Below are positions 12,719-24,296 of a stretch of DNA of 64,000 bases, piece by piece. The notes beneath the pieces are model-generated. The model ran no database searches. It had not been told where the DNA came from and saw nothing but the letters and a program-made list of their open reading frames with translations. The stretch lies in assembly GCF_910592395.1 (NCBI RefSeq), contig NC_088316.1:15314001-15378000 (forward strand), given 5' to 3'. Position numbers and translations under genes: made by a program. The stretch is from Lineus longissimus. Lineage: Eukaryota; Nemertea; Pilidiophora; Heteronemertea; Lineidae. Position 1 is the first letter of the stretch. Every line of letters starts with the position of its first letter.

Positions 12719-12724
12719 TTTATT
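12719..12724 (-). terminator. RAD51D poly(A) signal
   Basis: AATAAA on the minus strand, 264 bases after the RAD51D stop, implies a short 3' UTR. Confidence 0.6.
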
Positions 12725-12987
12725 TCCACTTTAACATAATGAACATACATGTACATTCTTTCGACAACCTATCATTCAAAATGCAGCGCAACAACACTTT
12801 AGAAGATGTCTCTGAGAGTCTGACTCTCTGCTTGAAACCTTGATCAGGAGGAAATCTGTCTGGGAACAAATGTTTCACATGTCGGACTTTCCAATGACAT
12901 ATCCTTTCAAAGTAAATGCCACCCTCACAAATATGACTCAATGCCATTGCAGTTCAGAAATGATAACATTATTAACCAGTGGGGTTC

Positions 12988-13923
12988 TTAAATTGAAAGA
13001 ACAGTCGTCCCACCAATTGGCTGTCTCGATGATTTTGTGATTTCACATTTCCGTTCAATGTCTCTAGTCATATGATCAAGTTGAAATGTCGAAGTGAGCG
13101 CCAATCTAGTATTAGGGACACTACACCATGACTTTCCAAGGGCTGCTTTAGTGTGGCCTCCGTCTCCCATTACAGTATTGTTAGTTGTCAGGACAGCTAT
13201 CGAATGTTCAACAGCCAGCGATTTCAAGGCTTGAGCCAGGTGCATCATTAGTCCGTGTCCATCAATTTGTTTTCCTCCAAGAATTGGTGACACAATTGCA
13301 GCAACAGAATCCACAATGACAAGTTTAATTCCACAATAGAATGTTTCACTCTGTTCATTAAGTTTTGTCCGTAAGTCCCCAAGGTAAGACAACATGTCAA
13401 ATATATCGAAGACTTTTACGCAATGAATACGAGAACAGATTTCTTTTATGTCTTGAGGAGAAAGGTCTTGGATCTCAAGAAAATCCGCCAGCCATTCACA
13501 AGAGAATGAACCATTCGTGTCAATGAAGACAGCATTTCCCTGCAACTTGGCAACAGAAACTGAGGTCCGCAGACAGATCTGGGTTTTCCCCACGCCGGGT
13601 CCTCCTACGATCTCAGTTATTTCCGATGTGTAGACACCACCATCAAGGAGTTGATCTAAGGAAGGAAAGCCGGTGGACAAAACTGCAGCAGTACTTAGAG
13701 TGTCTTCATACAAGTCACATCCATTGATGGGAAAGGCAGAGTACTGGGCCAAAAGGACCCTGCGGGTAGCAAGCAAGTCCTTGTAGGGAAGTGCAGTTTT
13801 GGAACATATTTCTTCAATGTCTAAGCTGATAAAGTCGACAGCTGTTGTGATCTCGTTTTGACTGAGAACCTCAACCATATGTTGAGTCATACAGGCACAC
13901 AATCCGGCTTTTAGCACTGACAT
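12988..13923 (-). CDS. RAD51D: RAD51 paralogue D, single-exon gene
   Basis: RAD51D belongs to the BCDX2 complex of RAD51 paralogues, which supports RAD51 filament formation in homologous recombination and fork protection; it acts in the nucleus. The 311-residue protein (human 328) opens with the family N-terminal helical domain (MSVLKAGLC, then ALPYKDLLATRRVLLAQYSAF at 44-64), followed by the RecA-like core. Walker A is GPGVGKT at 108-114 and Walker B is LVIVD at 201-205; ALGKSW and KSSRQP near the C-terminus are also typical. All residues needed for ATP binding are visible. The whole coding region is one uninterrupted exon although its neighbours are intron-rich and the human gene has about ten exons. 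It is head-to-head with UTP18, 274 bp between starts. Confidence 0.93.
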   Translation of the reverse strand: MSVLKAGLCACMTQHMVEVLSQNEITTAVDFISLDIEEICSKTALPYKDLLATRRVLLAQYSAFPINGCDLYEDTLSTAAVLSTGFPSLDQLLDGGVYTSEITEIVGGPGVGKTQICLRTSVSVAKLQGNAVFIDTNGSFSCEWLADFLEIQDLSPQDIKEICSRIHCVKVFDIFDMLSYLGDLRTKLNEQSETFYCGIKLVIVDSVAAIVSPILGGKQIDGHGLMMHLAQALKSLAVEHSIAVLTTNNTVMGDGGHTKAALGKSWCSVPNTRLALTSTFQLDHMTRDIERKCEITKSSRQPIGGTTVLSI

Positions 13924-14197
13924 ATTTCAGGATTTTGGAATTTATTTTGTTGTTTTTTATTTTTGTATTTACCGCCGTAAAATATGTCGTTAAAGTTATA
14001 AAACAATACAAATAATTAAGTTACATAATATGTAACTTAATGAAATGATATTTGTTTGTTATCTGTGTAAAATATATTTTTATAATATCTGTATTTTGAG
14101 AAAAACTGGAAAAACCTTTGGATTTTTACGACAGATTTGCTGAAAAACGTAAGTGACGTACTTCCGCCATGCACATGGTTCCCAAAAATAAATAAAA
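13924..14197. promoter_or_regulatory. shared divergent promoter, RAD51D / UTP18
   Basis: Only 274 bp separate the two start codons, so the space must hold both 5' UTRs and a common core promoter. It is AT-rich and contains a perfect inverted repeat, ATTAAGTTACAT with 3-base spacer and its reverse complement, at 14015-14041. Confidence 0.6.
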
Positions 14198-17100
14198 ATG
14201 TTGAGAAAATCACGAAAAAGAACAGCTGAAAAGGCACCTAATTCAGTCGAAAATGAAAGTGCTGAAAGACATAAACTAACGAGGAAGTCATTTCCTATCT
14301 TAGGGGACAAGTCGGCCAAAGATAAGGCCGAGGGTGTGCTGGAAAGTTTAGTTCTTGGTGGTGATGATGATATCGTTGAAAAACTGGGAGTGAAGCCCAA
14401 AACATCACAGAAAACAACTGTAGATCATGCAGAATTTGATTCTGATGAGGAGGTGAGTTTTGAGAAAGTCTGTCGTATTCTCGCACAACCAACCACAACA
14501 GGGATGTTGTCATTGTCGAGGCTACTGTTACAACAAAGTGACCAGTCCTGTCGGCCTCGTTCGTTTCACTCAACTGGGAGTGGGAACTGTGATGGACATG
14601 ATGGAGTGATGCTCTGCCTCACTACTTGCTTGCTCATGCATGACATCCATCATATTACTATGTATTACCCAATGGCAATAGTGGAAATGACTCCTATTTA
14701 ATCACTTATATTTCAGTATGAAAAGAAAAAGAGCAAGAATGATGATAAAGAGCGAAAACCAGTTTGGGAAGATGAAGATGACGATCACATCAGGTAAAGG
14801 AATTTCTGCCTTATCTTCACTCTTACATGTACATCCTGATGAATTTTTTAGTTGCATTGACAATTTCAGTAGAAATTGCATAATCTTCTGCTGTTTCTTG
14901 TTTCAGTGTTAAAGTAGATGTAAAGGAAAAGAGATTTGAAGCTGTGCGCTTGAAAGGTGATAAGGTGTTGGAGGGAAACACTTATCGGAACAGATTACAA
15001 AAACAGTAAGTAAACCTGGTTGAAATTTGATTGAAGATGAAAGCCCCAGGAAACTACCATTAAAATAGGTGTTTATTCTATCTATAGTGTTCCAGAATGG
15101 AAAGGTAGTAGCATGGATGTAGTTTGATGTCTGATTTGATGGCTTATGGGACTAATGTAATGACTATTATATGATAGTGTCTGGTTTCTTTTCTAGGTTT
15201 CAAAAAGTCTCTGGTACGCCATCGTGGGCCCTGCCACAGAGCAAAGACCACAGTTCTTCCGAAGGTATGAATCGTGTAGCCATTCCTTTCTATTTTTACA
15301 TCTGCCGGAACTGTAAAACTTTAAATCTTATCTTGGTTTTCTGTGCAAACTTGCCCTCTTGGATAGAGAATACCAGCATCGTAAGTAAGTGAGGCTGCCA
15401 ATAAATGTCCTGGAACTGGTGTCTGTCAACTCCACTCCAATGGCTTGCATGATGGCTCCTTAAAATAACGTAATTAGTGGTAACCCGATGTTAAAATGGA
15501 CAACATGAACAGAAAAACCTTGGTTTAATCCGACTTCTCTAATACTCATAATTTAATGTTGTGCCTTTGTCTTTCCAGATGAAGACAACGCGACGGAGAA
15601 CCTAGTCACATCCACAGGGAACTATCTGACCAGCTCAGTGTCTCTGCCAAAAGGAATCCTCGACTTCAAACGGTGTACAGATGCAAACAGGGATCACCCA
15701 GGAGTGGTAAGTAGCTGCAACAAAGTACATTTTTCAGTGGATTATTCAGCAGAAAAAGCTCCATGCTCGAAGCATTGAGTAGGGTTTTAAGCAAGAGCTC
15801 AGTACTTGTCAGTTGTTGTTGGTGTAAGTGGCTCCTTGACAGGTGCCTGTCTTAGGATATCTACTTTTGGACTTGTGCCCCTGATTTAGCAGAAGGTTTG
15901 GTTACAATAATGTCAAAGCAATGCTGTTAGATAGTGCATCTCATTTGTTTCATTTCAGGGCAAATTACGGTCGGTCCAGTTCCACCCATCTGCACAGGTT
16001 GTCATGACAGCAGGGATGAACCAAACTCTGACGCTTTTCCAGGTATGTCTGTTAATTCTACACGCACCTTGGTAATGTTGTGATCAAGCTATCCAGCCCT
16101 GAAATGCTGCTCTAACAACAAATTTTATTGGCTTCTTCTTTCGTTGCAGGTTGATGGTAAACACAATCCTAAAATTCAAAGTATATTTGTGGAGAACTTC
16201 CCAATTCACACAGCACGCTTTAGCGCCGATGGCAAAGAGGTCCTTCTAGGATCCAGACATCGGCATTTCTATTTTTACGACATGATAGCAGGAAAAGTTG
16301 TCAATGTTCCAGCGATAAAAGGTGAGGTTCTGATCGAGATGAGGACACCATTGAAACTGACCATTGCTTGTCTTTATAGACAGGTGTCCTATAGAGGTCT
16401 GATTGAATGAATGCAACCAATTTGGGACCAAAGGTATCTTACGATTATAGCAGAAATTAGTGACTTTCCCACTGGAGATCATCATATAATAGAACAAATT
16501 GATGTCAATGCTCTTTTTCAGGTTTGGATGATTCTAATATGGGTCGTTTTGAGGTGTCTCCTGATGGAAAATATATTGTATTTCTTGGAAAATATGGATT
16601 TATGCATATTTTGTCTGCGAAGGTACGTGTTCTTTCCCCACCACAACAAAGGTCGGAATGATGTAATGTGATGTCACGTGATGTAAATGGTAGTACAATA
16701 CTAAGGATGTCCTTATTAGAAAGGTTGTCTATCTGCTATGATCCCATTATCAGGTTTTGGGAAGGAGGTTCTCGCCAGGAGTCAATATGATATAGATACT
16801 TGAAATAGATAGATAGCTGACTGCCATTTCATTATAGCCTCAATATCCTTCTACTCTAGGCCAAAGAACATCTGACAAGTTTAAAAATGAACGGTGAGGT
16901 TGGAGGGATAGTGTTCAGCAAGGATGGTTCAACGTTGTATTCTCATGGAGGTAAGTCTGCTTTGATTTCACCTTCTTTGGCTTGAGGCTTACTGGATATG
17001 GTCAAAGTGAAAAAACCTGGACAACGCGATCTGCAGGATCCCCTTAGCGAACTAGCTGTCGCCGAAAGTTTCTATTCTTTACTATTTCTGTCAAAAATAC

Positions 17101-18072
17101 TATTAAAAGTTTGATTTTCCTCACTCAAAACTTAGGGCGGATCTGCAGTGTTTGAAAAAAGATTTGCTCCATTTCCAGATGACGGTGAGGTGTATGTGTG
17201 GGACATGAAGAAACGGACATGCATCCACCGATTTGTTGATGATGGCTGTATCAAGGGAACTTGCATTGATGTGTCACATAATGGCCAGTATTTAGCTACG
17301 GGGTAAGTTTAGTCTTTCTGGGCTGATAGTCACCACAGTTCAGTTTCACTGCTTAGGAGGCAATACCATGGGATCTGAATGTACGCAAATATACCATGCC
17401 TTGTATGAAATATTTCCCTCTTCATATTTCAGTTCTAACTCTGGTGTTGTGAATATCTACGACCTTCAAAAGTGTTTGTCATCACGGAGACCAACGCCGA
17501 TAAAAAGTATTATGAATCTGGTCACTCCGTGTTCACAAGTGAAATTCAATCCTACGACGGAGATACTAGCTATTGCATCTAATGATATGGAGGGGGCAAT
17601 GCGAATGGTAAGATAATAACAAGAAATCATGCCCTGAAGCTGATACCTTACTTTTAATGACCCAGCGATCATAAACATCACAACTGAATCACATTGATTT
17701 GCTCATTGAGAGTTACAAGTGACACTTGTAACAGCTGATCAGAAACTTCAATCCCTTAACTTTTGGTAGTCGGTGAATGCTCTGAAAAAAATCGTTGTCT
17801 TAGATGGTGTCTTCACTGAGTAGTTTTATTAATCAAGACAAAATATGAAATTGAAAAACACGTGCATATCACTGATTGCTCAATTTGTCTCTCCTTCCTT
17901 CTTTCAGGTGCACATCCCTTCAATGACAGCATTTTCTAATTTCCCAGACCGAACGGATGGCATGCGGATACCGTATTCTATGGACTTTTCTCTTCATGGT
18001 GGCTATTTGGTTGTAGGGAATTCCAAAGGGAGAGCCCTGTTATATAGACTGAAGCATTATGGAAGCTATTGA
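14198..18072 (+). CDS. UTP18: U3 snoRNA-associated protein 18, small-subunit processome WD40 protein
   Basis: UTP18 is a nucleolar WD40 subunit of the UTP-B module of the small-subunit processome, needed for 18S rRNA maturation. Exons: 14198-14452, 14717-14793, 14907-15005, 15197-15264, 15579-15706, 15959-16042, 16150-16321, 16522-16622, 16860-16950, 17179-17302, 17433-17607, 17908-18072. All phases agree, giving 512 residues. The N-terminal ~190 residues are charged, with the PVWEDEDDDH acidic patch; the rest forms the WD40 propeller. Strong family matches are VQFHPSAQVVMTAG, QVDGKHNPKIQSI, RFEVSPDGKYI, DGEVYVWDMKKRTC, NSGVVNIYD, IMNLVTPCS, FNPTTEILAIAS and the C-terminal GNSKGRALLYRLKHY. 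The extreme N-terminus is divergent, as in other species; the start is the first in-frame ATG after the promoter. Confidence 0.95.
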
Positions 18073-18188
18073 GGATATCGTCTCTCAACTGGACTAAAAA
18101 GACTGAAACATTGTTGTAGAAATCTTCCTTGGTTGGGAAACGATTCCTGGCCTCTCAGCTTTGTTATATGATAATCCTTTGTGGAGGC

Positions 18189-18194
18189 AATAAA
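18189..18194 (+). terminator. UTP18 poly(A) signal
   Basis: AATAAA 117 bases after the UTP18 stop, with no other gene between. Confidence 0.7.
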
Positions 18195-18264
18195 TATTTT
18201 ATTAACAGATATATGGGCTTATCTTTTCTTTTTGGTAGGACTGTAAAGTCGTGCCTTGAACTGT

Positions 18265-19852
18265 TACATCGTTCAAGGCTGACAGGCTTAATTAGGACGC
18301 CAACCGTCACATTCAGGCAAACAGGCTTTAGGACATCAGACAGTCTAATCAAGGCTTTAGGATGTCTAACAGGCTTAAAGACACCCAACTTAAACTTCAG
18401 GTGAAAAGACCGGGGACACCAAACTGTCGGTACCTGAAAACGTCTGTCTCATCCAGCAAACTGACTATATTTTGGACAACCAACTTGCACATCCCAGTCA
18501 AATGGGCTTGAGGACGTCAGAATGACACATCCAGCAAACCAGCTTGCAAGCTTAGGACATCAAACTTTCACATCGTGAACAGGTTTGAGGAGACCAAACT
18601 GTCACATCCAGGCAATATAAACAGACTTCAGCATGCCCAACTTTCACATCCAGCTAATAGGCTTTTGAGAAAGGACAACCAACCTCCATCAGTCAGGCGA
18701 ATATGCTGGGGGATACCAAACTTGGACCCCGGTGATCAGGCAACTAACTGTCTCACCCAGGGACACATGCTTCTGGACGCCCAATCGCCACATCCATAGC
18801 AGGCTATATGCCACCAAACTGTCATGTCTTGGTAAACAGGCTTGAGGATGTCCAAGCTAAAAGTGTCTTGTCCATGAAAACAAGCTTTGGAACGTCCAAC
18901 TTTCACATCCAGACAAAGAGGCTTTAGCATGTACAACTTCTACATCACAGCAATTAGGCTTGGGGACACCAAACTCAGATCTTGAAGCCAAGGCTTTAGC
19001 GGTCTAACTGTCTCACCAAGGCGAACAGGCATTTAGCCCCAACTGTCAGATCAAGCTCAGCAGGCTTTAGATCACCAAACTGTCACATCTGGCCGGCAGG
19101 CTTCGGGACATGTAACTGTCTTATCTAGAATATCTATAAACTGCCTCATTCTGGCAAGTAGGCTGCCCAACTGACTTGTCTTGGTAAACCGGCAGTAGGA
19201 CACCCAACTTTCCCATCCCTGCCAACAGGCTTTTGGACACTGAACTTCCACATCCAAGCAAATGAGCTTTGAGCGCACAACTTTCCCATACCAGCAAACA
19301 GGCTTTAGGACACCCAACTTTCCCATCCTGCAACAAGCTTTAGGATCCTGAACTGTCCCATCCTAGCGAACAGGCTTCAGGATGGCGAACTGTCCCATCC
19401 AAGCGAACAGGCTTCAGGATGCCAAACTAACACATCTAGGCAATATATATAACCAGACGAACATGTTTTAGGATGCCGAACCAACAACAGTTCCTGCATG
19501 TACCAGTAATGTGTCCTAAAGCTTATTGTTTGGATGTGACTCTTAGGTGTCCTCAAGCCTGTTCAGATGGATGTGACAGTTTGGCATCCTAAAGCCTATT
19601 GCCTTTCTGTGACATTTAGGTGTCCTCACGCCTTTTTGCTCGGGATGTGACAAGCTTGCTAACCTGGATGTGACACTCAGGCCTTCCACAGCCAGTTTGC
19701 CTAGATGAGACAGACACCCTAGAGCCATTTTGCCTAGATGTGACAGCCTGTTCACCAAGATGTGAACATTTGGTATTCTAAGTCCTGCTTGCCAGGATGA
19801 GACAGTTAGAAGTTCTAAAGCCTGTTTGCTGGGATGTGACACTTACACATCC
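18265..19852. repeat. degenerate ~38-bp minisatellite with an orientation switch
   Basis: A unit of roughly 36-40 bp is repeated dozens of times. From about 18265 to 19488 it reads AACAGGCTTTAGGACACC, then AACTGTCACATCC. From about 19510 to 19852 the same unit is reversed (GGATGTGACAGTTTGG, then TCCTAAAGCC). Copies differ at many positions, so the array is old. The small open frames inside are by-products of the repeat. Confidence 0.85.
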
Positions 19853-19879
19853 TTCACTCTGGCTCACGAACCCCTAAGA

Positions 19880-20760
19880 GGGATAAACTAGAAACATGGT
19901 TGCATGAGGACATCACAACCACCTCTAACATGCATTGGGATTGTTACCAGTAGGGTCTCTTCATCTCACACCCTAGTACACATATGCCCGTCATTGGTTA
20001 GAGTCATCCTGTTACTGGTTGGGTCTTTTCATCTCACAGCTTGGTTCATGCACCCTGTCATTGGGAATGATCATTCAGACCTTGACAGAAGGTTGAAACA
20101 GTTTGCATGATGACACAGTCACAATCATGTGTATGATGATGTATTCTCATTGTATCCTGTTTGGACTCTTCTCACACCCTGCATGGTTCACGTTGCCTGT
20201 CATTTGTGGGAAGAGTCATCCTGGCCTTGTCTGATGTTTGAGCCTATTTGAATGGGGATGTCACAATCAGGTGCGCGAAGTAAAGTGATAGCCAGCATTA
20301 TGGTGTCTTCATCTCCACTCTGGTGTATGTGTGCTTGTCATTGGGAAGAGTAAGAAGGTTGGGTCTCTTGGCATGAGGACACGTGTGAGATGCATTGGGA
20401 CTGTCACTATTAGTTTGGTCTCTTCATCACACACCCTGGTACATGCTTGCCTTTCATTGGGGAGAGTCATTCTGGACTTGTCTGAAGGTTGAGCCTGTTT
20501 GTGTGAAACAGTCACAATCACAAGATACCATGAGACAGTCATGTAACCAGCTTAGTGTCTTCATCTTGGCCCTAGCGTATGTAAGTAATTGGGAAGAGCA
20601 ATTCTCACCTTGTCAGAAGGTTGAGTCAGTTCCTGTGTGATGGATTGAGATTGTTCACCTTTTGGTGCTGGTGTAGATATGCCGGTCACTTGTCTGAATG
20701 TTGAGCCTGTCGAATGAGGACGTCACAATCATGTGTCTCTTCATCTCAAACCAACGTGGA
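19880..20760 (+). repeat. second degenerate tandem repeat, long unit
   Basis: Loosely conserved units, mostly spaced about 115-140 bp, each contain a segment like TCTCTTCATCTCACACCCTG, a TGTCATTGGGAAGAGTCAT segment and TTGTCTGAAGGTTGAGCCTG. The array abuts the minisatellite and fills the gap before the ZDHHC 3' end. No coding content. Confidence 0.75.
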
Positions 20761-20913
20761 TGTCTGTCTGTGAATGAATACACAGATTTTTTTGACAATA
20801 GATTATTTTGAAGTCAGGTATTGTCACCTTCCTTTTTGTAGCAAATCCCTCTAGCTAACATGAAGGGTCTGAAGTATCAAACAGAGAGAAGACAAATATT
20901 TTCGTTAAGTGCC

Positions 20914-23900
20914 TTTATTAGCACAACCATAATGTACAAATGACAGAGACCTGCTGATATTTACACTAAAATGGAAAAGAATCCTAGAAGAAATGTAAAT
21001 AGTTTGTAACATCAACAGTTGAGAACAAGGCAGATGCTGTAGCATATTATTTGGGTACATTGAAGGTTTTTTATTTGTCTTGAAGGCTCTGGCAAGTCAA
21101 CATAGATGGTGTAGTCAACTATAAGCACAGACAATCAATGGTATCAGCCAATCGACCTCTATGAGTGGCCTCCTCCTCCTCCCCCCATGCAAATAATCAT
21201 CTGAACACCCTACAGAACGAATGTCCTACGTGACGTCCTAAGGACAAAGTCACAACCAACTGGGTTGGATAAGAACCCATTGATTGGTAGCCTTGGCAAG
21301 CGCGAGGAGACTGAAAGGAGAGGACAACTGTCTTATTTTCAACTGTTTTGGGCACGTATCATTCAGTTCACAAAGGCAGGACATACACCCAGCTAATAAA
21401 GCTCACGATTTATACAAGTCTATCCAAAAATACATTGCGCACACTGACAGGAAAAATTGTCAAAATTCATCTATACTCGTCAATATGTATGCAAATCAGA
21501 GTTTGAAATAGACTGTGCAGGATCTGACTTCTCATGTGAATTGATTGCCAAGCTGAGTAGTCAGAGGTCTTGTTACAAGGAAGAACGCTTCACTGTGTAC
21601 AGATTGAGCTCACTTGCATTGTGCAGTTGGAAATTTTCCGAAGACTTAAGTAACAAACCTATTGTCCTTGTGCTTTGTAACACTTTTTGACAAGTTTCAA
21701 TTCCCGCTAACCACTCTCCATGTAATGATTTTAGCTATTGCATACTACCTAAAAGCATTGTTAGTATCTAAATGCAATTGCTATCTTGTTTATGTAGTAT
21801 TTACAGTCACATCACATCTAACAAGTTCAAAAATAGCTCTCTGATACATCTGGCTAGAAAGAAAGGACCAAACTATTGGCCGATGTGCTGTAAATGCCGT
21901 CAGGAGCCGTTGCAACTTCAGAGATTTTGTAGTACCTGTAACCACAAAATCCCATACCACTGATTAGGCAAGTACACATTGTACCTTTTGCATCGACCCC
22001 CTATTTGATATTGTAATGACAGGAGCCAGAAATACAACACAACCTAACCTCTTTGAAATCTCAAAATCACTGTACCAGGTTACCAACAAAATGTCAAGGA
22101 AAAGGACAGTGTTCCAACAATGGAAAATTCGTAACTGCTCCTGATCAACTTCACAGTACCATTTCAGACAGTTGAGGCTCAAATTTTATAAATCACATTA
22201 ACACGAAAGAGATTTTATATCTGATGTTTGTAGTCATTCTTCAGGATGTTTTGTTCTAATGTCACAGTGTATTTGAAGTAATCCATGTTAGGAATTCAGT
22301 GCATGTGCTTCAATCAATGACAAAAAATGGTGCCTTTCAACAAGTGCCCAATTCACTGAGCGACCTTTATCTCAGTTGTGACTTTTTTAATACTGTTACA
22401 TGCACCACACCTAATATCATTATCTATAAGAATTATCATCCAAACTAAAAAATTTTTTTTGATAGTTGGACTTATGAGTCAACTTCTGAACATGCAACTT
22501 GAATCTTATACGTTTAGGTATGATGAAGGAATTTTCAATATCTAATAGACACCCAATGTCTTTTTCAAACAACTTATGCAACATTATCACTCAGCCAAGA
22601 CAAAGGAACTACTGAAATGACCATCCAGATAAGAAATAATTCTCACTGACAACATGATCTAGATATGGTGTGAAATAAAGTTACAGCAGCAAAAAAGCAC
22701 CTAGTAATAATATTCAGATGAGAATTAATCTAAGATTATTAACTTTTTTATAGATACATGGTAAAGTGTTACAATTCTAGACATATTTGTACCACCTTCC
22801 TTACTGTAACCCTTCAGGTGTCTGTTGCAGACCATCAAAGGTGATTCCCTTCATCCCCAAAGACATAATCCCCCCCCTCCGGCACTTCATTTTACCTATT
22901 CACAATACAGGCAGAAGACTCTGTCCCCTATAAGTAGTCTTAAAGGTGAAGTCCACTTTCATTTCCAATTCACAATACAGGCAGAACAGTAGTCTTAAAG
23001 GCGGAGTCCACTTTCATTTCCAATTTACAATACAGACAGAACAGGAGACTGTGTCTCCAACAAGTAAACTTAAAGGCCAACTCCGCTGGTGAACTTATTT
23101 ATATTGTGGTCACCACATAAACAAGCTCACGAATGCACTTGGTCGATAAGGGCGATTATGACTTTCTCATTTCATGCAGAAACATCAATATAACATTGCT
23201 GAACTTCATTTTATGAAACCGAACCACAGATACAGTGAAGTAGTGCTCGACGATAAGGAGTAAAACATAGCACAAGTCGTTTCTCTTCCCTTGTTTTTTT
23301 ATCTCACAAATTCGATATATTATTTTCATTACATGAACGAGCCACAAACATCATCAACAGACTTAAATCAAAACGTAAATATTGCACTGGTGTCACTGTT
23401 CACAGAAACTTTTAAGGAACATCAAGCGCATGGAGCTTTTGTCAAACAATTCGGGATGGCCCAAAACAACTGACAAGCATATCTCCACCACCCTCACACT
23501 CCAAGCACCAGTACCAGACTCTTTCTAGAGGAGAAATGAGACCAATCTCAATTTCATGCAGCCATTTTGGCTCCAATGCCAATGAAAGTATGCCGGTGGT
23601 GAAAGTATGGTTGTCCTGTTTATGGGCCACCCTGTGAAGTAATTAATTCACTGATTTGTTAATCAACATGAAGGTCACCTGGAAGGTCACGCCGCAACTT
23701 CTCGAATCCTAACAAATGGAGTCAGTAGCAGCCAAGTTGAAACTTAGCTGCACATCAATTAAATAGCATTACGACGCTCTAAGTCTACGCAGGAAAAATC
23801 TGTGGATGTTCATAATTAATCTACATTGTTGTCTGCATGTCTACTTTCTGTATTGTATCATGTTTGTTCGTTGATTTACCTAAGATATCCATCAGATGTC

Positions 23901-24296
23901 TAACATGGATAGCCACAGATTTTTCCCGAGGAGCTCCTTAACCTAAACTATGACAGCTCGACATGACGAGCACTTTTCTAAGTATAAACACGACGCGTAA
24001 CCTCTTTGCACTGCTTCCAAATCAACGGCCTGAAGGTGCATGCAGGCCACACTTCGTTACCTGAATGAAGTACTCTCCGCCGATCAACACGACCAAATCC
24101 AACAAAGATAATTGTCGATTGACAGTCAGCCAATTCTACTCAACAAAATGTTATCAATATGTTCTCGGTTTGTACCCTTAATACTGTCATTCCACTTGGC
24201 TTTCCTATAATGTCAGCAAATCCAATAACTGGCCCTAGTCGCCAAACTTTTCTTTAAGCTCGTTTCCTATAGAATGATACATGTATCTGAGTTTAT
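20914..24296 (-). other. probable long 3' UTR of the ZDHHC gene
   Basis: The minus strand has AATAAA at 20914-20919, and I see no coding exon between it and the ZDHHC stop at 24297. A 3' UTR of about 3.4 kb is inferred. Nearer poly(A) signals may also be used. A short tandem repeat at 22895-23090 lies inside. Confidence 0.4.
22895..23090. repeat. three imperfect copies of a ~70-bp unit
   Basis: A segment like TTCACAATACAGGCAGAAC followed by CTTAAAGGNGNAGTCCAC is present three times with changes and indels. It may be a local duplication or part of a dispersed repeat inside the presumed ZDHHC 3' UTR. Confidence 0.6.

Noticed and set aside
14295-14573. 92-codon minus-strand frame over UTP18 exon 1
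   Set aside because: Antisense of a coding exon and its intron, with no homology.
18265-20760. CRISPR-like regular repeats
   Set aside because: Units are degenerate, have no unique spacers of constant size, reverse orientation, and lie in an intron-containing animal genome; this is minisatellite DNA.
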